A stretch of 12,500 nucleotides of DNA, taken from Anaeromyces robustus (lineage: Eukaryota > Neocallimastigomycota > Neocallimastigomycetes > Neocallimastigales > Neocallimastigaceae). A model generated the notes under the pieces. The model worked only from the letters and a program-made list of their open reading frames with translations, did no database searches and was not told the origin of the DNA. Shown here piece by piece: positions 1 to 10,630 of this stretch. Numbering within the stretch: the stretch's first letter is position 1; each line of letters begins with the position of its first letter. Location of the stretch: contig MCFG01000189.1 in assembly GCA_002104895.1 (NCBI GenBank), positions 42,501 to 55,000 on the forward strand, in the 5' to 3' direction. A program made the position numbers and the translations under genes.

Positions 1-1
1 T

Positions 2-328
2 TCAGTTGTTATTCCAACTAGTTTTGATAATATACGACAAAAGTGGATTCCAGAAATTCAAACATATTGTGCTGGTGTTCCTATAATATTAGTTGGAACT
101 CAAATTGATTTACGTAATGACAGAGCAACTTTAGATAAATTAGGAAAGTTCTGTAAGCGCCCAATTACATATGAACAAGGTCACAAATTAGCTAAAGAAC
201 TTAAGTGCGTAAAATATGTTGAATGTAGTGCTTTAACTCAAAAAGGTTTAAAGAATGTTTTTGATGAAGCTATTCTCGTTGCATTAGGTTGTTCTGATAA
301 ATCAAAGAAAAACTGTGTATTATTATAG
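2..328 (+). CDS. cdc42: Cdc42-like Rho-family GTPase, C-terminal part (5' end outside window)
   Basis: Frame 2 is open from the window edge to a TAG at 326-328 and gives 108 residues. They align without gaps in my reading to the C-terminal half of Rho GTPases, from the S-V-V segment after switch II onwards. The G4 base-recognition box is T-Q-I-D (local residues 33-36), followed by D-L-R. The Rho insert helix spans about 39-53, and the G5 box is C-S-A-L (75-78) in a [20 protein letters not shown] block. TQID and [17 protein letters not shown] are the Cdc42 forms; Rac normally has TKLD and KYLECSALTQRGLKTVF. The tail is K-S-K-K then C-V-L-L, a polybasic CAAX box ending in Leu, which predicts geranylgeranylation and membrane attachment. 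The family controls actin, septins and polarised growth. The P-loop and switch regions lie upstream of the window. A Rac or another Rho paralogue is the less likely alternative. Confidence 0.93.
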   Translation, partial: SVVIPTSFDNIRQKWIPEIQTYCAGVPIILVGTQIDLRNDRATLDKLGKFCKRPITYEQGHKLAKELKCVKYVECSALTQKGLKNVFDEAILVALGCSDKSKKNCVLL

Positions 329-594
329 ATTATTTAATTATAATATGAAACTCATTTTGCCTTTTAAAAAATTATCATTCTACAAAAATATAATATTATT
401 TTAAAAAGAAAAATAAAATAAATAAGAAGGAAAATGTCTTGCATAATTAATTTATATTCAAATATACTGAAATACGAAACAAATTAAAACAATACAAAAC
501 TAAAATAAAATAATAATATTAATTAAAAATAGAATCAAAAAAAAAAAAAAAAAAAAAAAAAAATTAAATAAATTTTAAAAGCAAAACAAAAAAT

Positions 595-630
<36 letters not shown>

Positions 631-1700
631 AGTAAAAAGAATCCTAAAAAAAAAAAAAGAATTTATAAATCAAAAATTCATAAAAAAAAAAAAAAACAGA
701 TAAATTGAAAAAAAAGTATCGAATTATAGAAAGCATATATGAAGAATATTTATTAATTGCAAAATATTTTTCGAATGTTTTATCTAAAGTTTTATTTTCT
801 TTTAAAATAATTTTTTTATAAGTATGATATGTTTATAATCAAGACTATTAATTATAATATTTTTATCTTTTAATCTTTATATATATCTATTAAAAAAAAA
901 ATCAATTTTAAATATATATAAATTTTTTTCCCTTCGAAATCATATCTATTATTATAATAAAATAAGTTAAAGAATAATTTAAAATAAAAAAAAAAAAAAT
1001 AGTAATAAAAAAATTAAATAAAAAAAAATTAAAAAAAAAAAAAAAATTAGTTTATAATTATTGTATAATAATAATAATAATTAGAAATATATAAAAATTT
1101 TATCAAGTGTATTATGGATATTTTTTTTTAACATTTTTTAAATTTATTAACATTATATGTAATTCTATCAACATTATTGTTATTATTATTTATTGTTTTA
1201 AATAAAATAGTTTATTAAATAAATTAAAATTATTATATCATATAATATTTAATTATAAAACAAAAACATTAATATTAAGATATTTTTTGATTTTATATTT
1301 TTATATATAATAATTATATAATAATATATATATTTTATTTATAAAGAAAATTCGTTAATCATTAAAAAATATAAATGTTAATCTATATAGTATATATATT
1401 TTATAAACTTTTAAATTTAAATTAGAATTGTTATTATCAAGTAAACTTTAATATATATATATATATATAAATATATATTTTTTAATTCTTAAGCGATTGT
1501 TTAATAATATTGTTTAATATTTGCATTATTTTTTATCAATTACAATTTTCTTTAATAATATATAATGTATTATAATAATAATAAAAAATAAAAGGTTTTT
1601 TTTTTTTTATAAAAAACAATAAAATTAGAATTATAATAAATATATAAATATTAGTTAGTACAAATTATTTTTATGTCATAAAATATAAATTATATAATAA
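329..1700. other. Convergent intergenic spacer without a supportable gene
   Basis: This stretch lies between the stop of the Cdc42-like gene and the stop of the SPEF2-like gene, which face each other, so it should hold both 3' UTRs and polyadenylation regions. AATAAA-type words occur (for example 412-417), but the DNA is so AT-rich that they carry little weight. It contains poly-A runs (537-696), many AT and AAT microsatellite stretches, and almost no G or C. No frame on either strand shows the codon composition of the neighbouring exons. A further short 3' exon of the SPEF2 gene cannot be fully excluded here (see findings). Confidence 0.8.
537..696. repeat. Cluster of poly-A runs in convergent 3' spacer
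   Basis: Four long A homopolymers occur within 160 bases: 537-563 (27 A), 596-628 (33 A), 646-658 (13 A) and 682-696 (15 A). They are separated by short A/T-rich linkers, three of which carry a TC, as in aatcaaaa. They lie about 210-370 bases past the Cdc42 stop, on that gene's sense strand. They may be simple homopolymer expansion, old poly-A tails or nucleosome-excluding DNA. The sequence does not decide between these. Confidence 0.9.
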
Positions 1701-2028
1701 TTAAAATAAAATTACCTCTAATTGATAAAATGGACATGATAATAATGATGGATAATTATTTTCAGCTATTTTTATAAATTGATTAAAGGAAATTCTTTCT
1801 TCTGGATTAACATTTAAATCTTCAAATATTTTATAAAATAGTTCCTATAATAATAAAGATATAATTATTAATATTTTATTTATTAAGAAAAAAAATAAAA
1901 AATAAAAAATAAAATAAAATAAAATAATAGTTTTTATTAAAAATAAATACCTTTGGATATGGAATATCAGGTTCTTTTTCTGTATGCCAGTAGTTATCAT
2001 CAACAATATATAATCCATAATTATAAAT
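1701..2028 (-). other. SPEF2 exons 24-25: predicted C-terminus
   Basis: Exon 24 is 1951-2028 (26 codons) and exon 25 is 1701-1844. Exon 24 gives I-Y-N-Y-G-L-Y-I-V-D-D-N-Y-W and exon 25 gives E-L-F-Y-K-I-F-E-D-L-N, then R-I-S-F-N-Q-F-I-K-I-A, a final EF-hand-like helix-loop-helix. After Q-L-E, either translation continues V-I-L-F to the TAA at 1701-1703, or the GTAATT after base 1716 is a donor to another exon. No convincing further exon is visible, so I end the gene here with moderate confidence. Confidence 0.75.
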
Positions 2029-2336
2029 CTATATATTATATATATATATATATATTTTTTTTTTTTTTAATAATTATATTTAAAAAGGATAATAATATTT
2101 TTTGTCTCTTTATATATAAATATATGTATATACATAGGTTTTTTCTTTAAGTTATTAAAGAAAAAAAACAATTACATTATAAAGTTCTTCAGCTGTAACT
2201 TGACCATTATCAGAAATAACATTAAATGCTTTTTCTATACTAGCTTTTTGATTTGTATCACAACAACAACACATTAAGAAAGATGTTACATCAAATAGTT
2301 CTTTTTCATTAATTATATATTCCTCATTAGATGATA

Positions 2337-2372
<36 letters not shown>

Positions 2373-4275
2373 CATCATTATTATTATTATCTATAACTTC
2401 TTCATTCTTAGGTAATGATGAACTTGAAGATACTTTATTATTAATATTTCCATTAGGATTTTCAACATTTGGAGGTACAGATTCATTTTTATTGGCAATA
2501 TTTATTGTATCAGTATTTTCAGGATTTGAATTATTTTCATTATCACTATTATTATTATTATTATTATTTTCATTATTTGATATTGTGATTACTGGTTCAT
2601 TCTTTACATCATCTTCTACTTCATTAAGTTTTTCTTCATTTTCTTTTTCTTCTTCTATAATATGTACATATATTTATATTAATATTTTATTATTTTATTA
2701 TTAATTAATTATTAATACTATATATATGTATTATGTTCATTAAAGAAATGATGTATAATATTTATATAAATATATATAAAAACCTTTCAATTTTTCATTT
2801 TGACATTCAATTAAAAATTTCATATCACTGTTTTCTAATGGATTTTCTACCTTAAAGAAATCTATTAAAAATTATATATATATATATAAATATTTTTTTT
2901 TATTTAGTGATATTTTTTATTTCAATAATTAATTATTATTAATTTGAATTAAATTTATATTATATATGTTATTAAATATATTTATTATTAAACTTTACAG
3001 AACATTGCATCTTTTAAGTTTTTATATCTTTTATATATTGTAATAGTTTGATTATTTACTTCTTCATCCATATCTTCATACCATAATTTGACTGATAAAT
3101 AGTCACTTTTAGTTATCTATATAAAGTTATAGAAAAAAAAAAAAAAAGAGATTTGTTATATATATATACTTAAATATTTATTTATATATATATTTAAGTA
3201 TTTATTATATGTATTTACTTTTCCATTATGATAAGAAGGTAATTTTTTGTAAGCTTGTTTTAAGTTTACTATATATTCAACATTTGGAATTGGTAATACT
3301 CTTGATTGATTCATAATAAACTTTCTCCAATTAATATGTCCAGTATCAAATGGATCTAATATATCTGTAATCTAAATATTATTATCATAATATGATAATG
3401 AAATGATAAAATATATATTTTAATAATTTATAAAAAATAAAAAAAAAAAATTTATATAAATAGTATCATAAATAAATATATAATTTACTTGTTTAATTTG
3501 ATTAATTTCTGTATTCATATAGTCGTCAGGTAAATATTCCATACCAATCTATTATTCATTGAATATTGTTAAATGAAAAAAATTATAAAATTTTTTAGAG
3601 AATATATATATTGAGAATTTCATTGTAATATCTTTAAAAAAAAATTTTTTTTTAAATAAATTATTAATTTATAAATTATTATAATTATATTCTTACAGAT
3701 AAAACAATTAATTTCATAAAGCAATCTATAAATTCTTTATTACTAATAATTCCTGTATTTGAATATTCATTAAACATTTTACTAATATTTAATAATTGAA
3801 CTACTGTGAATTTTTCAGAAGCTTTTTATGTACATATTTATTAGTAATCCATATAATATATAATATTTAATAAATAAAATAAATTAAGATAATTATTATA
3901 AATATAAATAAATATTAATATATATCTATGATATATTGTAAAAAATTTTTTATATTTAATAATTACTTAATCTTTCTACTGGAGTTTTGTCTGGAGGTAA
4001 TGGGTCTGTAATATAAGTTAATATATCATAATTAACCTTAAAGTTTTCACCTTCTAAAATTAATTCATTTGGAAGACGTGATTCACATTCTATAGCTTCT
4101 TTAATTACTATTACTAATTCATTAATTGCATTTATTTCTATTTGATATCTTGCAGTAATCCAATCATCTAATAAACTGAAAACATCCATACCATGCTTTT
4201 GTAAATCCTTTTTTTTTTTTTTTTGTTGTTTTTGTTTTGTTATTATCATAAATAATAAATCAATAAATAAATCGA

Positions 4276-4348
<73 letters not shown>

Positions 4349-5880
4349 AAAAAATATTTATTGCTTTTTTTTATTATATTTGTATGTTTTTGAATATTAA
4401 ATATATTCATTACCTTAATATGGTCATTTGCTTTAAGTTTAATTCTTTCAAGATTTAAATGATATGTAGTTTCAAGTAATTGTATGAAATTATTATACTC
4501 TACTGGTAATTCGTCTTCAATATCAACTAAAGTGTAATTTATTTAATAAATAATAATTAATATATATATATTTGATTATTTAAATTAAAAAAAAAAAAAA
4601 CTTACATTTTTTTATTTCAGGTGTTTGTTCATTAGTATTTTGTTTCTTTTTATCTTTTTTATCTTTATCACTATTAACTACTTCTGAAATAGTATTATTA
4701 TAAGCAATATTATATGCATTATCAATATACTGTATATATGGAATACCATCAGCATCTAGAAGGAATTTAATATCTTGTACTTGATTTGGCGATTGATGTC
4801 TATCTCTAACCATAACTGATTTACGACTAGAACCTGAAGAAGGAAGTAACGTTAAATTATGACTCTTTGAATTTTGATTATTATTAGTATTTTTAGAATC
4901 TTGATTATCATTATTGGATTTTCCTTTTTGAGTATTTTTTGAAAGATTATCTGTAGAACCTATTTGTTTTTGGTCTGTTGTTGAATCTTGATTATTACCA
5001 TACATTGGTATTTTAATCTATATAAATATTATTTAAAAAAATAAATTTTTTTTATTATATTTATAAATATTTATTTAAGTTATTTTATTAAAATGATAAA
5101 TTTTAAAGAAAAAAGATAATATATCGTTAATAAAATAAATAATATTTAATTATTATAAAAAACAATAAAATATATTTACTCTTTTCATTGTATCATCATT
5201 TATAATCTATCACAATATGTTTAATATATAAAAATTAGAAATTATTTTAATAAATTTCAAAAAAAAAATTTTTTTTTATTATTAATATTTAAATAATTTT
5301 ATTATTATATTTATTTACATAACCAGTTGAATCAATATAATAATCATGAACTAATTGATGTATTCCAATTGTATGATCACTTTCAACTTGCATCATGGTA
5401 ATATATATATTAATAATTAAATTTAAATGATCTTCTATCCATTTATCATCAATGATTGCTGTTCTTTCTTGTTCAGCTTCTTCTTTTCTTTTATCACATA
5501 CTTCCCATAATTTGTCTCTTAAATCATCTGTTCTTTGATGAAGTTCTGCTTTAGCTTCAGGATCACACCTAAAATATTTTTTTTATATTTAAATGTATAT
5601 ATATATATTATTATAATCAAATAGTTTAATAAATTTTATAATAAAAAAATTTATATATATATATATTTAAATACCTTAAATCATCATCAATTTGATTATA
5701 TTCTTCTTGGAAAGCTGTGACAATACTTTGTTTATCATCGGGTCTTTCTAAAAATTTCTTAAAATTAATTTTTGTATTATAAATATATCTTATCATTGTA
5801 TCTTGTTCTCTTCTTAATGAACGAAATATGAATTTTAATGTTTCAACATAATTAACTTCAATAGTAGCCCATGCTGAAAA

Positions 5881-5916
<36 letters not shown>

Positions 5917-8900
5917 AAATAAATATAAAATATATTAATAAATTTTTATGTAATAATAATAATATTATTATTAAAATTTATTATTAATATTTTACAATCA
6001 ATTAAAATTTCAGCTAATTCCTTAGATGGACATTTCTTTCCATTTGAAGCTATAACAGGTGTTCTATTTGAAGATGCAAATAATTGTAATTCTAATAATT
6101 CATCATTATTATTATTTTCATCTGCTTTATCTTGATTATCTTGATTATCTTTCTTTTTGTTATCTTTTCCACCTTTTTGACCTTTTACAGTGGTAGTATT
6201 TGCAGAATTATTTTTACGTTTATTTTCTTTTCCTGATTGAGTTCTTGATCTGTTCTTTTTCTTATCATCATCTTTTCCTTTATTTGGTCCTTTACCATTT
6301 TCATTTTGACTTTGAGAATCTTGTTCAAATTCCATAGATCCTTCCTCAGGAGCTTTTTCAGTATTATTTTCTGTTGTGTTATTTCAAAATAATAATAAAA
6401 AAATAGATTATAATTATATATTATTATTTTTTTATATATAATATTTGTTAATTAAAATTAATATGAATTCATTTTATATTTTATTAATTTTTTAATATAC
6501 ATTTAAAATATTTATATTAACTTTATAATTATATATATTAGGTTTATAAAAATATAAAATGAATTCATATTAATAATTATTTTTTTTTCATTACCTTCTT
6601 CTTCTTTTTTCTTTTCTTTTTCTTTTTCTTTTTCTTTAAGTAATTCAAGTTCCTTTTTAGCTTCTTCAATTTTTCTTTCTTCTTCTTTTTTCTTTTCTTC
6701 TTCTATTCTCAGTCTTTCTTTTTCAATATCAGTGATAATTGATTGTACTGTATCTACATTTTCTTTAATTAATTTAGATCCATCAAGTTCCTTTTTTTTT
6801 AAATATTTAATTGTTTATAAATAAATAAATAAATAAATAAATAAATATATATATATATATATAAATATAAATTTATTAAAATCATTTAAATAATTTTTAT
6901 ATATAATATATATTAATAAATTTTAAAAATATTAAATTCATATTATTAATTATTACATATAAATTATTGAATCTATCAAAGAATTCCTTCAAAGAATCTA
7001 CTCTAGAATCAAATGAAGCAATTTGATTTTGAATATTTAGATCATCAGCTTCATCAATAAATGGAACTAGTCTTTCAAATATTCCCTATTTTATATAATA
7101 TATATATATATATATTATATATAGATAAATATTAATATAGTTTTTTTTAATAAAACATGAATTTACAATATAAAACAATATAAAACATTTTTTTTAGTTT
7201 TTTTTTTTTAAAAAAAATTAACAAAATTTTTTCAATAATTATTAATATTTATATTATTTACCGGTTCATTTTCTGGTGGAGGATCATATTCTAAATGATA
7301 TATTTTTCCTGTTGATGTATCAATTTTTCTTCCTGTCATACGTTTGAACGCTATATCATTATCAACGTTCATTAATATTACTAAATCTAAACCACCTTTT
7401 ATTTTAATATCTTTTTGATCCATAGATTTTTCTTGAACATTTGTTGTTGCTATAGGATTTGCTTTTTTATTAGTATTATTAGCATTATTACTTTTAATAT
7501 TTACACCAGATTTTCTTTTAGGTATAGATTGTTTTATCTTTTTAGGTTCTTCATATCTTTTTAATGAATAATATATAAAAATAAATTATTTTAATAAATT
7601 AAATAATTAAAATATTACAATATTACATTCATTTTATCATATTTTAAATAATATATTATAATTCTATAATTTTTTTTATTTTTAGAGAAATAAAAAAATA
7701 TATATATTACCCTGTTAATTCTTTTTCTAATAATACAGCTTGTTCTCGATTTTGTGGGAAATTAACTAATATCCATCCACCTTTACAATCTGGATAATCA
7801 ACATTAACACGACTAATAGAATCGATAACAAGTTGAACTAAAAGTTCATCATTAGGGTAACCACCTTCTAACATTTTAATTTGAATTTCAGATCCAATTT
7901 GAGATCTGGTTAATGAAGATTTCTTGGATTTGAAAGTAGAATTCAATTCATTAGAATCTTCATTCCCTGATTTTGCTTCAATCGTACTTACACTTTAATT
8001 TTTTTTTATTTTGTTTTATTTTTTAGAAAAAAAAATTTATATAGATATATATTTTGATTAGTAATTATTATATCATTATAAATATATATATATATATACT
8101 ACATTGAAAATGAATTTATCATGTTAAAAAATATATTTATATAATACCTTATAGCATTTTTAATCATATCTTCTAAAGAAAGTACTGCTAAATTATAAAT
8201 TGATGCGATTTTATTGGCTAATGTCATTTTTCCACTAAATCTTTTTCCTATAATTGACATACATATAGGGACAGCTGGAAATACTGCTAATTCATAAGGA
8301 TTTTCTGGTACTTTTGTTATTTCATATAGATTATCTATAATTTCATTTAATGAATCATACATTCTTTTTGGAACATCAGGTGGATCTGGACTATAGATAA
8401 AATAAAATAAAATAAAATGAAAATATATATAACAAATTATTATTAATTAATATTTTTATTTTTACTTAATAAATAAATAGTAAATTATATATATAATAAG
8501 ATTAAACATAAGTTTTTTTTTTAAATAAATACCAAAAACTATATTCCCATTCTTTTTGTCCTTTAAGATAATATTTAAATTCTTTTTCATCTAATATTTG
8601 AATTCCTCTTAAAACATTTCTATTAGCTTCATCTACCTGAATTAAATTAGTATTCTCATCTTCAGCAATTTTATTTATTAATGAATTTGGAAAATCTGAA
8701 TTATTATCAGCAATATCTGTTGATGATGTAGTAGCTCCACCTTCAGGTGGTACTTCATTTTCTTTATTATTTTCAGCTGATTTTTCATTTTCTTTTTCAT
8801 TTTCATTTTCTTTTTCTTGTGCTTTCTTTTTATTATTACATTCAATAATATAATTAAGTTTATCATCATTGTTATTATCTTTATTACTTTCTTCGTTATT

Positions 8901-9369
8901 TTCGTTATTAGAATTTGGAGATTGAGGTTGAGAGGTAGCATCTCCTTTTATTATTTTATCTTCAATTTTGTTTAATTTAATTTGACTTGAAGATTTATTT
9001 AAATCAAAACCTTCAATATTAATATTTTGAACTTTACTTAATATTTCAGGATTAAACTCGGATTTTTCATCTTCATTTTGAAGGAATTCATTATTAAATA
9101 AATCAATTTTATCTTGATCTAATTCTAAAAAGTATTTATCTTCTAATGGTAATCCCTTTATAAATAATATTTTCCATTCATTCATTTGCTTTTTCGTTAT
9201 TTGTCCGTCATTTAATGTTTTATATTCACAAATCTTTTTAAATAAATTTTTTTTACATAAACATTTATTATTTTTTTATATTATTATTTAAAAAATAAAT
9301 CAAGTAAAAAATAATTAAATATATTAATTAATTATATAATATAATAATGCCAACTATTAACGATGAAAA

Positions 9370-9408
<39 letters not shown>

Positions 9409-10595
9409 GTTATTAATATAAATTTACCTTAAAAGCAAAATCAACTAATTGCCAAACAAGTTCATTAACCATTACATAGTTAGCTTTTCTTTGTTCTTCT
9501 TCTTTATTTAATATAATTTCATCATATTGTTTCTTTAATAAAAGTGCTTCCTTTTCATATTCTTCTCTTGCTTTTTTACCTAATTCTTCTTCTCTTTTTA
9601 ATGCTAATTCATAATCTTTTTCTCTTTTTTCAGCATATTGTTGATTTCTTCTATTTCTATTTTCATAAATTAAATTTTTTTGTTTTCTAACTTCCATTAA
9701 TTGTTCTGCTATTCTTCTTTCTTGTTTTGATTCATTTAATAATTGATTTAATAAAAAATTATCTAACGCGGTTTTTTCATTTTCTTTTCTTGATCTTTGT
9801 TGTGATAATAAAATTTTTCTACGTCTATATTTTTTTTCTTTATTAGTTTCTTCTTCTTTTTTCTTTTTTTCATGAATTCGATTTAAATAATCTTTAGTTT
9901 GTTTCATAGAAGTTTCAATAGATGGTATTTTTCTTTGAATCATACGCATATATGCACCAGAATCCATATTTCTTTGATGTTTTAAAAAATTTTTAATTTC
10001 TTCAATTTCCATTTGTTTATCTAATTTATTATTTATTTCTGGTATAATTTTATTTGTTTTAAAATCAAGTCCTGCTAAAATATTTTGATTATACTCATTA
10101 TTATTTTTATCATTATGATTTAATTCTTCAATTTCAGTTTTAAATGACAATCCTGTACTATCATTATTTCTTAAATTTCTTTCAAAATTTTCTATGTTTT
10201 CAATAAATTCTTTTTTAGTATTTCTTATCCTTGCCTTTTTTTTTTTTTTTAATTATATATATATATATAATTATTATATAATTTTATTATATTTTTTATT
10301 AATATATATATAAATTATTAAATAAAGAAATAATTAAAATATATAATAATAATTAGTATAAATATAAAATATTTTTTTTTAAAAAAAATAATAATAAATA
10401 TTAAAATAAAACCTCTTGATCAGCAATTTTTTTCCTTTTTTTCTCTTTTTCTAATCTAATCAAGTTTAATTCATATTGTGTTTTTATAGGATATTTTGGC
10501 TTTTCTATTTCAAAATTTTTAGAAGGTTCATATGAATAAGAATGTGAAGATTTTGGTCTATATATAACATTCAATTCACTCTTTTTTTTCATTTC

Positions 10596-10630
<35 letters not shown>

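Noticed and set aside
660-800. Possible extra minus-strand exon with a frame reading through K-E-N-K-T-L-D-K-T-F-E-K-Y
   Set aside because: From the phase 0 end of exon 25, the available AGs give frames that stop after only a few codons or give low-complexity peptide. The frame runs into poly-Phe from the poly-A tract and has no family resemblance.
1953-2150. Plus-strand open frame rich in Tyr, Ile and Phe
   Set aside because: It lies antisense to exon 24 and intron 23 of SPEF2 and consists mostly of AT-repeat translation.
2492-2704. Plus-strand open frame with long Leu and Ser runs that mimics a signal peptide or membrane segment
   Set aside because: It is the antisense of the Asn/Glu-rich coding repeats of exon 23, so the Leu/Ser runs are an artefact of those repeats.
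3167-3200. 11-bp inverted repeat (TACTTAAATAT) with a 12-nt loop in intron 20
   Set aside because: It is a real hairpin on paper but only 11 bp and almost all A/T, so it is expected to recur by chance in this window.
4281-4348. Repeat array as a CRISPR-like or minisatellite element
   Set aside because: It is a plain tetranucleotide run without spacers, inside an intron of a eukaryotic gene.
7262-8390. A separate adenylate kinase gene
   Set aside because: The exons join in phase to the coiled-coil exon upstream and the helical exons downstream, which is the normal SPEF2 arrangement. There is no plausible independent start codon context.
8678-8941. Minus-strand open frame of 87 codons rich in Lys, Ile and Leu
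   Set aside because: It overlaps exon 5 of SPEF2 in another frame. Exon 5 has the conserved family blocks, and this frame has only repeat-derived composition.
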